NCBI RefSeq assembly: GCF_000308855.1 | Contig: NZ_BAGM01000123.1 | Location: 1 to 64,000, forward strand | Direction of reading: 5' to 3' | DNA length: 64,000 nt | Origin: Nocardia veterana NBRC 100344 | GTDB taxonomy: Bacteria > Actinomycetota > Actinomycetes > Mycobacteriales > Mycobacteriaceae | Shown here: positions 26,043-34,063 of the stretch, one piece after another | How positions within the stretch are numbered: position 1 is the stretch's first letter | Layout of the letters: each line of letters opens with the position of its first letter | Translations under genes and position numbers: made by a program | The notes under the pieces: model-generated | What the model was told of the DNA's origin: nothing | What the model saw: only the letters and a program-made list of their open reading frames with translations | The model's database searches: none

Positions 26043-27253
26043 AGGCGGTCGGCGATCCCACACCACACCGCGAACCCGTGCACGGTGTCCACGCTGCGGG
26101 CCTCCGCCCGTGCCAGCGCCCGCACGGTCTCGTGCACCATCGGGTTATAGCGGGTCTGCGCCGGGGCGATCGTCCGCGCGGTCTGCAACGCACCGAACGC
26201 GTGACGACGGTCGCCGTGCAGCAGGTAGGCGCGCGACAGGTCGATGAAATGGTGTCCTGCGCGTTCTTTCGGCGCTTCGGCCGGAATCACAAGGGAGCGG
26301 GCACGGTTCAACGCTTCGGTGCCGTCCATCGCCTCCACCGCGAGCGCGACCGACCAGATGTCGACGTTCGTCGGCCCGAACGACAGGATCGGATCCCGGT
26401 CATCGCCGACGCGTGCGGCGGTCTCCCGCGCTTCGGCCAAGTGCGCGTCGGCGAGACCGCGGTTCCCGGCGCGTGACGCCGCCAGCCCGGATTGCAGATG
26501 CAGCCCGCCCCAGGCGATCAGGTCAGACCGCCGGCCAACGTCGAGGCGCGGTTCGATATCGGCGCGGCAGCGTTCCAAGAAGGTCAGGGCGGCAGTCCAG
26601 TCGCCGCCGGAGGTGAGTAGCGCGGCCCGCTGAAACTGTGCGGTGGCGGTCCACAGCTGGTTGTCGGATTCGCGTGCGGCCCAGGCGAGCCGGTCGACCG
26701 CGAGCGCGGCCAGGTCGGCGTATCCGAGCTTGTGGGTGAGGCTGTGGGCCGAGTAGTACAGCTCGCACATCATCACCAACGCCCGGTCCCGCACCTCGCC
26801 CGTTGAGCGATGGATGACAGCGCGGACCTCGCCGAGCCGCGGCGGCAATTCCTCGCCCAGCCGGTGAAACGACGCATTACGCCGGTACCGGCATATCCGG
26901 TCCACGTCCTCGCTGATCTGTTGTAGCGGACGCGGTTCGAGGATGCCGGTGTTGTCCAGGTCGTAGGCGGCCATCTCGGTACGCAGGACCGCGATAGCCG
27001 CGTGCACTTCCGTGTCCTGCTCGGTGGCAGGCACGTACGGCTGGCCAGTCAGGTCAGGGACGCTGACCCGCAACGCTTTCGACAGCGCACCCAGGAATGC
27101 CGGCGTCGCCGGGGCCCGGCCCTGCTCGACGGCCCGGATCAGGCCGACCGAGATGTTCGAGCGTTCGGCGAGCTGCTTTTGAGTGAGCCCGCCCAGCTTC
27201 CGCATCTGCGCGACGCGCGGCCCCACTCCACCGTTGCTGCCCTGTCGGTTCAC
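26039..27253 (-). CDS. XRE-type HTH regulator with TPR-like C-terminal domain
   Basis: A 404-residue protein with an N-terminal Cro/CI HTH (about residues 12-68: VAQMRKLGGLTQKQLAERSNISVGLIRA). It is followed by an alpha-helical, TPR-like region to the end. The C-terminal half is clearly related to the regulator at 62708-63868: both share a WxxAxRxL-like repeat and the closing segment around RYNPMVHETV...GFAVWCGIADRL. The GTG at 27253 has AGGAGG only two bases upstream, so the start is uncertain. Such regulators often face clusters of small genes on integrative elements. A tandem repeat, gtgcgaaaa twice, sits just upstream and may be its operator. Confidence 0.75.
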   Translation of the reverse strand: MNRQGSNGGVGPRVAQMRKLGGLTQKQLAERSNISVGLIRAVEQGRAPATPAFLGALSKALRVSVPDLTGQPYVPATEQDTEVHAAIAVLRTEMAAYDLDNTGILEPRPLQQISEDVDRICRYRRNASFHRLGEELPPRLGEVRAVIHRSTGEVRDRALVMMCELYYSAHSLTHKLGYADLAALAVDRLAWAARESDNQLWTATAQFQRAALLTSGGDWTAALTFLERCRADIEPRLDVGRRSDLIAWGGLHLQSGLAASRAGNRGLADAHLAEARETAARVGDDRDPILSFGPTNVDIWSVALAVEAMDGTEALNRARSLVIPAEAPKERAGHHFIDLSRAYLLHGDRRHAFGALQTARTIAPAQTRYNPMVHETVRALARAEARSVDTVHGFAVWCGIADRL

Positions 27254-27277
27254 CCCTCCTATTCAACTCCCATCGGG

Positions 27278-27295
27278 GTGCGAAAAGTGCGAAAA
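27278..27295. promoter_or_regulatory. Tandem 9-bp repeat in divergent promoter
   Basis: Two perfect head-to-tail copies of gtgcgaaaa (27278-27286 and 27287-27295) lie 25 bases from the start of the XRE regulator and upstream of the four small genes. Direct short repeats at this place suggest an autoregulatory binding site. Confidence 0.45.
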
Positions 27296-27415
27296 AGTTT
27301 GGTACTTCACGCTCTCGCGGTGCGGCACTGTCAGATCAAGCCCCGCCGCCGGGCGCCGCAGACCCCGGCGGCGGGCGCGAACCAATCGTCCGCATTCGAC
27401 ACCGAGGAGCCGACA

Positions 27416-27583
27416 GTGATCGCGCTCGCCTTTGGCTGCGTCGTGCTCGCGGCCGCCATCTACGCGTTGATTGTCCTTTGGCCGCAAAGGATTCCGAAGG
27501 ACCACACCGTCGAATCGATCCACCGCCGTGTCGAATCCGAGACCCGTACTCACCACCCGCAAGGAGGCTCCTATGGAGGTTGA
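27416..27583 (+). CDS. Small single-pass membrane protein
   Basis: A 55-residue protein starting at a GTG with GAGGAG seven bases upstream. A hydrophobic helix (about residues 2-20, ALAFGCVVLAAAIYALIVLW) is followed by a short basic/polar cytoplasmic or extracytoplasmic tail with His-rich TRTHHPQGG. The stop overlaps the next start by 11 bases, so it is cotranslated with it. There is no known family. It faces the XRE regulator and starts a block of four small genes. Confidence 0.65.
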   Translation: MIALAFGCVVLAAAIYALIVLWPQRIPKDHTVESIHRRVESETRTHHPQGGSYGG

Positions 27584-27947
27584 GGCCCCGCCCCGTGCGA
27601 TGGGGTACGTGTGCATCGATCTGGTCGATACCCTGACCGGTCTGAACCGGCAGGCCGTGCAGGTCGCCAACCGGCTCGGCTACGACTACATCGGGCTCAC
27701 CAGATCCTCCAGCCTCGTTATCCCCGAGGCGCTGCTCGATCACGTCCAAACCCACGCGATTGAGCTGCTGATCGTGCCGAATATGCGTCACCTGCGGGGC
27801 CGAATCCCGGCGGAGCTGGCGGAGATGACCGACATTCACGACATGTCGACCGGCGAAACCCACGAGCGGGGCGGCGGCTACGCACCGGAGCAGGGGCGAC
27901 CGAATCCGTTGCAGCCCCATCCGGCACCGTCACCCGCCGCCCAATAG
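27573..27947 (+). CDS. Resolvase-like protein lacking the catalytic serine
   Basis: A 124-residue protein with AGGAGG upstream of ATG 27573. Residues about 9-85 follow the fold pattern of serine-recombinase catalytic domains: GYVCIDLVD, a helix (LNRQAVQVANRLGYDYIGLT), then ELLIVPNMRHLRG and IPAELAEM. Where resolvases have the nucleophilic Ser after the first strand, this has CIDLVD, so it should not recombine DNA. The C-terminal 35 residues are Gly/Pro-rich. Similar short proteins occur in actinobacterial accessory regions. The assignment is by pattern and is tentative. Confidence 0.55.
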   Translation: MEVEAPPRAMGYVCIDLVDTLTGLNRQAVQVANRLGYDYIGLTRSSSLVIPEALLDHVQTHAIELLIVPNMRHLRGRIPAELAEMTDIHDMSTGETHERGGGYAPEQGRPNPLQPHPAPSPAAQ

Positions 27948-27997
27948 GACCTGGTCGCCGTGTGGCGGCAGGAAGAACACACAGACAGGGGGATCAG

Positions 27998-28429
27998 GTG
28001 CGTCGCATCAGATCAACAATCACCGCCGCTGTCGCGGCCATACTGCTCACCGGGGCCGTCCACGGCGCAGCCCCGGCGCACGCCGCTGCGAAGGCGTGCG
28101 ATCTGGGATTCATGCCCACCAAACCCACGGTCGGGGTCGGGTCGATCATCGGCAACGCGTGGGTGAAATGCGATGTCGCACCCGAGCGTCACGAACTGCG
28201 ACTCGGGTTGCAGATCCGCACCGGCGGCAGCTGGAGAACCGAGCAGCTGATCAGCAACGCCACGATCCCCTACCCGCGCGCCACCTACGCAGTGAAAGCG
28301 TCCTGCACACCGGGTTTGTGGCGCGTCCAGGCCCAGGCGGTGGGTAGCCTGAGCGGACGCCCGTTCGATTTCGTCGATTACTCGATGGAGCGTTTCGTGA
28401 CCGCCGACGACTGCGCGAGAGGGAACTGA
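27998..28429 (+). CDS. Small secreted protein of unknown function
   Basis: A 143-residue protein with a Sec-type signal peptide (RRIRSTITAAVAAILLTGAV, cleavage likely after AHA near residue 30). It contains four cysteines in the mature part, enough for two disulfide bonds (KACDL..., KCDV, SCTPG, DDCAR). The GTG at 27998 has GGGGG upstream and is chosen over an earlier in-frame GTG that would not give a signal peptide. I do not recognise a family. It is two bases before the next small gene and is probably cotranscribed with it. Confidence 0.65.
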   Translation: MRRIRSTITAAVAAILLTGAVHGAAPAHAAAKACDLGFMPTKPTVGVGSIIGNAWVKCDVAPERHELRLGLQIRTGGSWRTEQLISNATIPYPRATYAVKASCTPGLWRVQAQAVGSLSGRPFDFVDYSMERFVTADDCARGN

Positions 28430-28430
28430 A

Positions 28431-28706
28431 ATGCCGCTGACCACAGGCCGTTACGGCGACACCAGCCACCGCAACCCGCTCGGATGGCTCGCCCACCGCG
28501 CCGCCCTCGCGGTCCGGTCGCTGCGCCGCGACCCGCGCGACAACGGCGGCGGCTACACCATGCACCGCGAATACGGCGCATGGGTGCTGCGCCCGGTGTC
28601 GGGATGGCGGTCGCTTCGCTGGATCACCCCGCCCACCGCCGCCACCCGCTCGGTCACCGACCGTGACGCGGCGCTGGACTGGTACGCCGCCAAACTCGGG
28701 GTCTGA
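28431..28706 (+). CDS. Small basic hypothetical protein
   Basis: A 91-residue, Arg-rich protein (MPLTTGRYGDTSHRNPLGWL...). It starts one base after the upstream stop, so it is coupled to the secreted protein. The end resembles a tail seen in phage- or element-borne small proteins (SVTDRDAALDWYAAKLGV). I do not recognise it. A strong terminator (28726-28760) follows, so it ends the four-gene unit. Confidence 0.6.
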   Translation: MPLTTGRYGDTSHRNPLGWLAHRAALAVRSLRRDPRDNGGGYTMHREYGAWVLRPVSGWRSLRWITPPTAATRSVTDRDAALDWYAAKLGV

Positions 28707-28725
28707 CCTTCTCCGACCCCTTCCC

Positions 28726-28760
28726 GAATCCCCACCTGACCTAGGAACAGGTGGGGATTC
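28726..28760 (+). terminator. Hairpin terminator closing the accessory block
   Basis: A perfect 13-bp stem (gaatccccacctg / caggtggggattc) with a 9-base loop, then gttctt. It lies 19 bases past the 91-residue gene and separates it from menG. Confidence 0.75.
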
Positions 28761-29030
28761 GTTCTTCCGCGGATGTTGCACCCCCGATAGCTACCTTCCG
28801 CGCCGATGAGCATGATTCCCTGGTGGCGCAGAAAGCCCACCACCGCGGACCCCACCGAGCCGCAGGCCCCGCGCTACCCCAGATTCTCCGGTGACGGTGG
28901 ATCATCGCGGTATCGCTGCGGCGCATATCCCGCGTGTGCGGTGAGTGCGGCCTGCACCGCGGCCGGCCGCCGGGCGAACGCGCACGGACCCGCGTCCGCC
29001 ACCCGCGCGATCCACGTTAGGGTCACATTC
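28761..29030. other. Region upstream of menG with an in-frame leader
   Basis: Together with the terminator this makes about 324 bases without an established gene. An ATG at 28806 opens a frame continuous with menG (MSMIPWWRRKPTT..., with three Cys), but it has no ribosome binding site and the menG family starts at 29031. It may be a truncated coding fragment left at the edge of the accessory block, or leader DNA. No clear promoter is seen. Confidence 0.45.
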
Positions 29031-29735
29031 GTGGCGAAGACAGAGTCGTTTCGGGCCTCGTTGGACAAGCAACCGCATGAGGTCGCGTCCATGTTCGATG
29101 GTGTCGCGAAGCGGTACGACCTGACCAACACGGTGCTCACCGGCGGCCAGGACCGCTATTGGCGGTGGGCGACTCGACGGGCGCTGGCGCTGCGGCCCGG
29201 CGAGCGGGTCCTCGATCTGGCCGCCGGTACCGGCGTCTCGACCGCCGAATTCGCCAAATCGGGCGCCTGGTGCCTGGCCTTGGATTTCTCCAAGGGCATG
29301 TTGGAGGCCGGGCGCTTCCGGCAGATTCCGATGGTCAACGGCGATGCCACCGCGCTACCGTTCGCCGACGATTCCTTCGACGCGGTCGCGATCTCCTACG
29401 GCCTGCGCAACATCTCGGATCCGGATGCGGCGCTGCGGGAAATGCTGCGGGTGACCAAACCCGGTGGGCGACTGGTGGTGGCGGAATTCTCCACCCCGGT
29501 TTTCGGCCCCTTCCGCACGGTGTACATGGAGTACCTGATGAAGGTGCTGCCGAAGATCGCCCAGGCGGTCAGCAGTAATCCGGACGCCTACGTCTACCTG
29601 GCCGAGTCGATCCGGGCCTGGCCGAATCAGCGGCAACTCGCCATGCGGCTCACCGACGCCGGATGGTCGTCGGTGCAGTGGCGCAATCTGACCGGTGGCA
29701 TCGTCGCCCTGCATCGCGGCTTCAAACTGGGGTGA
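29031..29735 (+). CDS. menG: Demethylmenaquinone methyltransferase
   Basis: A 234-residue UbiE/MenG methyltransferase. It has the SAM motif VLDLAAGTGVSTAEF, the family motif DALPF-like ALPFADDSFDAVAISYGLRN, and a C-terminal LTGGIVALHRGFK. It adds the last methyl group, turning demethylmenaquinone into menaquinone. The GTG at 29031 is chosen for the family start VAKTESFRASLDKQPHEVAS. It is normally next to mgtA in mycobacteria; here the accessory block splits them. It is of normal length. Confidence 0.95.
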   Translation: MAKTESFRASLDKQPHEVASMFDGVAKRYDLTNTVLTGGQDRYWRWATRRALALRPGERVLDLAAGTGVSTAEFAKSGAWCLALDFSKGMLEAGRFRQIPMVNGDATALPFADDSFDAVAISYGLRNISDPDAALREMLRVTKPGGRLVVAEFSTPVFGPFRTVYMEYLMKVLPKIAQAVSSNPDAYVYLAESIRAWPNQRQLAMRLTDAGWSSVQWRNLTGGIVALHRGFKLG

Positions 29736-29797
29736 AACAGCTCACCACGCGTCGTGAGCTGGGCCGCCTAATGCGGCCCGGACCGGGCGTCGACCGG

Positions 29798-29835
29798 AAT
29801 TCTCACCGCGCCGGCGCGACGTCGGTGAGAATTTT
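29798..29835 (+). terminator. Hairpin after menG with T-run
   Basis: An 11-bp stem (aattctcaccg / cggtgagaatt) with a 14-base loop. It is followed by TTTT at 29832-29835. It lies 63 bases past menG and 62 before the nitrate reductase start. Confidence 0.6.
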
Positions 29836-29896
29836 CGTCATCTGCCGATAACGTTCGGTAAATCCGTCGCAACGGCGGCTCGCCATCATCGGGGAT

Positions 29897-32800
29897 GTGT
29901 CGAGTCCCGCCGAGAACCCCGCGAGCACCGTCCGCACCGCGTGCTCGTACTGCGGCGTGGGCTGTGGCATCACGGTGCAGACCGGTCGCGACGAGGCGGG
30001 CGCACCGGTCATCGCCAAGGTGAGCGGGGACAAGCTGCATCCGGTGAACGGCGGCCGGCTGTGCACCAAGGGCGCCACCCACCTCGAACTGATGCGAGCG
30101 CCCGGTCGCTTGACCACTCCCCTGCACCGCCCGCAGCGCGGACAGCAGCCGCAGGAGCTGGCGGTCGAACAGGCGGTGCGCCACGCCGCCGACCGACTGC
30201 GCGCGATCGCCGACGAGCACGGGCCCGACGCCATCGCGCTGTATGTGTCCGGGCAGATGTCGCTCGAGGCGCAATATCTGGCGAACAAACTGGCCAAGGG
30301 CTATCTGCGCACGATCAATATCGAATCCAACTCCCGGCTGTGTATGGCGAGTGCGGGCACCGGGTACAAGCAATCGCTCGGAGCCGACGGCCCACCGGGC
30401 TCCTACGACGACCTCGACCGCGCCGACCTGTTCTTCGTGATCGGCTCGAATATGGCCGACTGTCATCCGATTCTTTTCCTGCGCATGGCCGATCGGCTCA
30501 AGGCGGGCGCCAAACTCATCGTGGTGGACCCGCGGCGCACCGAAACCGCCGCGCGCGCCGACCTTTTCCTGCAGATCGCGCCCGGCACGGATCTGGCACT
30601 GCTCAACGGCCTGCTGCATCTGCTGGTCGACAACGGTGATATCGACGCGGAATTCATCGCCGCCCACACCGAGGGCTGGGCGGCGATGCCGGAATTCCTC
30701 GCCGGCTATCCACCGGACCGCGTCGCCGAGATCACCGGATTGGCCGAGGCCGATATCCGCACCGCCGCCGCCTGGATCGGCACCGCCGGTGAATGGATGA
30801 CGCTGTGGACGATGGGCTTGAACCAGTCCACGCACGGCACCTGGAACACCAACGCGATCTGCAATCTGCACCTGGCCACCGGGGCGATCTGCCGGTCCGG
30901 TAGCGGCCCGTTCTCGCTCACCGGCCAGCCGAATGCGATGGGCGGCCGGGAAATGGGGTACATGGGCCCCGGATTGCCCGGGCAGCGCAGTGCACTGGTC
31001 GAGGCCGATCGTCGTTTCGTCGAAACCGAATGGGGACTGCCGGCCGGCACCATCCGTGCCGAATCCGGGCGCGGCACCGTCGAGATGTTCCGGGAATTGG
31101 CCGACGGCACGATCAAGGCGTGCTGGATCATCTGCAGTAATCCGGTGGCCTCGGTGGCGAATCGCAAAACCGTGATCGCCGGGTTGGAGGCGGCGGAACT
31201 GGTCATCACCCAGGACGTCTATCTCGACACCGCGACCAATGCCTATGCCGATCTGTTGCTCCCCGCCACCCTGTGGGCGGAGGCGGACGGAGTGATGGTC
31301 AATTCCGAACGCAACGTCACCTTGCTGCAGCGATCGGTCGATCCGGTCGGTTCGGCGCTGCCGGATTGGGCGTGGATCGCCCGCATCGCCACCGCCATGG
31401 GGTTCGCCGGATTCGACTATTCCTCCAGCGCCGAGGTTTTCGACGAAATTCGGCGCTTCACCAATCCGGCGACGGGCTACGACCTGAGCGGTATGAGTTA
31501 TCCCGCACTGCGCGAAGGCCCGATGCAATGGCCCTGCGCCGATCCGGGACAGCGCCGCAACCCGATTCGTTATCGCGGCACCGACGACCCGTCCGGACCG
31601 CGCTTTCCGACCGCGAGCGGCCGGGCGGCGTTCTGGGCACGACCACATCTGCCGCCCCAGGAGATGCCCGACGACGACTATCCGTTCGTGCTGAATACCG
31701 GCCGAGTGCAACATCACTGGCACACCATGACCAAAACCGGCCGGGTGGCGAAGTTGAACAAACTGAATCCGGCGCCGTTTCTGGAAATACATCCCGAGGA
31801 TGCCGAGCGATTGACGGTTCGCCCCGGCGATCAGATCGAAATCGCTTCGCGCCGTGGGCGAGCAGTGCTGCCGGTGTCGATCACCGACCGGGTGCGGCCG
31901 GGTGCGTGCTTCGCACCCTTCCATTGGAACGACGAACAAGGGGAATATCTGACCATCAACGCCGTGACCAACGATGCCGTCGATCCGGATTCGCTGCAGC
32001 CGGAATTCAAGGCGTGTGCGGTGACGCTGCGCCGGGTGGCGGCGGTTCCGCAGGACGATGCGAGTGGCGAGCCGGATATCGAAACGGGCCGGACCGCAGC
32101 GCATCCGCTGGCAGCCGTCCTGGGCCTCGACAACGCCCTCGCCCCGACACTCAGCGAGGCGGAACGGATCTATCTCGGCGGCTATCTGGCTGCCCTGCAA
32201 TCTATTCCGGTGCGGGGTCAGCCGGTGCTGCCGGAATCGGCGCCGCTGTCGGAGCGTAGCCGCTGGTGGGTCGACGGGCTGCTGGCCGGAATGTACTCGC
32301 GGGCCGGCGCGACCGAGACGAATCCGGCATCGGCACAGCCGTCCGGCACCGTGGCGCGTCCCGTGACCGTGCTGTGGGCCTCGCAAACCGGAACCGCGGA
32401 GGAATTGGCGGCGACGGCGGCGGCCGCCCTGGCCGAGCACGGCCACCTCCCCCGGCTGGTGGAGATGAACGGGTGCGAGCTGCCCGAACTGACCGGGGAC
32501 GTCCTGTTGATCACCAGCACCTTCGGCGACGGCGGGCCGCCGGACAACGCCACCGATTTCTGGGATCGGCTGCAGGAGAGCGCGGCTCGGCACACCGGGC
32601 TGCGGTACGCGATCTTCGCCCTGGGTGATTCCTCCTACGACGATTTCTGCGGCTACGGTCGCAAACTGGACCGGCTGTTGTCCGAACGCGGAGCCACCCG
32701 GCTGCTCGACCGCGTGGACAGCGAACCGGACCATGGCGAACTGTCCGATCAGTGGATCGCCGCGGTCATCGCGGCGCTGGGTGCGGATTCCGGGATCGAC

Positions 32801-34060
32801 CGGCCGACCGGTGGCGGCGGGCCCGCGGCCCGCGCCGCCGCCACCTCGTCCTCCGGCGCCTCGTCTTCCGGTGGCGCGGTCCGGGTGCTCGACCGCACCG
32901 CGGTCTCGGCCGCACCCGCCCGCACACCGCGATCGCTGCCCGCACCGTTCACCCGCAACGCGCCGGTACTCGCCCCGCTGGTCCGCAACGAACTGCTGTC
33001 GCGGCCCGGGTCGGACAAGGAGGTCCGGCAATTCGGATTCGACCTGACCGATCTCGACGCCGGTTACGAGGTGGGCGACAGTCTCGGCATCTGGCCCGCC
33101 AACAGCGAGACCGCGGTGCGACGCTGGCTGGCGACCACCGGGCTCGACGGTGCCCGGCATGTCGAGGTCGAGGGCCGCGAGGTGCCGCTGTCGGTGGCGC
33201 TGCGCACCCACTTCGACATCACGAAAGTCAGCGGCGACCTGCTGTCCTTCGTGGCGAGCCATAATCCGAATCCGCAGCTGGCGAAACTGCTGCGCCGGGA
33301 CAATCGCAACGAACTCGACCGCTATCTGTGGGACCGGCACGCCGTCGACGTCCTCCGCGATTTCCCGGTCCGGGCCGATCTGGTGGAGTGGCTGTCGGTA
33401 CTGAAAAAGCTGCAGCCGCGCCAATATTCGATCTCGTCGAGTCCATTGGTCAGTCCGGACGAGGTACAACTCACGGTCGGTGTGGTGCGCTACGGCGCCG
33501 CGGACGATCCGCGCGGCGGCGTCTGCACCACCTATCTCGCCGACCGGGAGCATTCCGGTCCGGTGCCGGTATTCCTGCAGCGCGCACCGCATTTCCGGCC
33601 GCCACTGGATCCGAACACTCCGATGATCATGATCGGCCCGGGCACCGGTATCGCCCCGTTCCGCGGCTTCCTGCACGAACGCCGCGCGCTGGGCTGCCGC
33701 GGCCGCAACTGGTTGTTCTTCGGCGATCAGCACGCGCGGGACAACTTCTATTACCGCACCGAACTCGAGGACATGTTCCGCAGCGGCTTCCTCACCCGGC
33801 TCGACCTCGCCTTCTCCCGCGACCAGCGGGAGCGAATCTACGTGCAGCACCGCATGATCGAGCACGGTGCCGAACTGTGGGCCTGGCTGTGCGACGGCGC
33901 CCACCTCTATGTCTGCGGCGACGCCGCGCGGATGGCCCGCGACGTCGACGACACCCTCCTCACCATCGCCCGCATCCACGGCAACCTCGACGAGGACGGG
34001 GCCCTGGCGTTCAAGAAGCAACTGACCGCCGAGAAGCGGTACGTGCGCGACGTGTACTGA
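29897..34060 (+). CDS. nasN: Single-chain assimilatory nitrate reductase fused to CysJ-type diflavin reductase
   Basis: A 1387-residue fusion. The N-terminal part (about 1-760) is a molybdopterin oxidoreductase with a 4Fe-4S motif at Cys16, Cys19, Cys23 and Cys56 and the bis-MGD cofactor-binding core. After a linker comes a flavodoxin domain (about 820-970, VTVLWASQTGTAEE), a Ser/Ala/Gly linker (about 972-997), an FAD domain with QYSISSSP and an NADPH-binding end (about 1240-1387, PMIMIGPGTGIAPF) closing in the CysJ-like KRYVRDVY. It would reduce nitrate to nitrite with NADPH in one chain. I recall a diflavin nitrate reductase of this type from mycobacteria called NasN. No nitrite reductase is nearby. 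Confidence 0.88.
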   Translation: MSSPAENPASTVRTACSYCGVGCGITVQTGRDEAGAPVIAKVSGDKLHPVNGGRLCTKGATHLELMRAPGRLTTPLHRPQRGQQPQELAVEQAVRHAADRLRAIADEHGPDAIALYVSGQMSLEAQYLANKLAKGYLRTINIESNSRLCMASAGTGYKQSLGADGPPGSYDDLDRADLFFVIGSNMADCHPILFLRMADRLKAGAKLIVVDPRRTETAARADLFLQIAPGTDLALLNGLLHLLVDNGDIDAEFIAAHTEGWAAMPEFLAGYPPDRVAEITGLAEADIRTAAAWIGTAGEWMTLWTMGLNQSTHGTWNTNAICNLHLATGAICRSGSGPFSLTGQPNAMGGREMGYMGPGLPGQRSALVEADRRFVETEWGLPAGTIRAESGRGTVEMFRELADGTIKACWIICSNPVASVANRKTVIAGLEAAELVITQDVYLDTATNAYADLLLPATLWAEADGVMVNSERNVTLLQRSVDPVGSALPDWAWIARIATAMGFAGFDYSSSAEVFDEIRRFTNPATGYDLSGMSYPALREGPMQWPCADPGQRRNPIRYRGTDDPSGPRFPTASGRAAFWARPHLPPQEMPDDDYPFVLNTGRVQHHWHTMTKTGRVAKLNKLNPAPFLEIHPEDAERLTVRPGDQIEIASRRGRAVLPVSITDRVRPGACFAPFHWNDEQGEYLTINAVTNDAVDPDSLQPEFKACAVTLRRVAAVPQDDASGEPDIETGRTAAHPLAAVLGLDNALAPTLSEAERIYLGGYLAALQSIPVRGQPVLPESAPLSERSRWWVDGLLAGMYSRAGATETNPASAQPSGTVARPVTVLWASQTGTAEELAATAAAALAEHGHLPRLVEMNGCELPELTGDVLLITSTFGDGGPPDNATDFWDRLQESAARHTGLRYAIFALGDSSYDDFCGYGRKLDRLLSERGATRLLDRVDSEPDHGELSDQWIAAVIAALGADSGIDRPTGGGGPAARAAATSSSGASSSGGAVRVLDRTAVSAAPARTPRSLPAPFTRNAPVLAPLVRNELLSRPGSDKEVRQFGFDLTDLDAGYEVGDSLGIWPANSETAVRRWLATTGLDGARHVEVEGREVPLSVALRTHFDITKVSGDLLSFVASHNPNPQLAKLLRRDNRNELDRYLWDRHAVDVLRDFPVRADLVEWLSVLKKLQPRQYSISSSPLVSPDEVQLTVGVVRYGAADDPRGGVCTTYLADREHSGPVPVFLQRAPHFRPPLDPNTPMIMIGPGTGIAPFRGFLHERRALGCRGRNWLFFGDQHARDNFYYRTELEDMFRSGFLTRLDLAFSRDQRERIYVQHRMIEHGAELWAWLCDGAHLYVCGDAARMARDVDDTLLTIARIHGNLDEDGALAFKKQLTAEKRYVRDVY

Positions 34061-34063
34061 GCG

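Noticed and set aside
29768..34021. A 1417-codon open frame on the minus strand opposite the nitrate reductase
   Set aside because: It is antisense to a protein with clear catalytic motifs; its translation is Gly/Arg/His-rich without any domain, the typical shadow in high-GC DNA.
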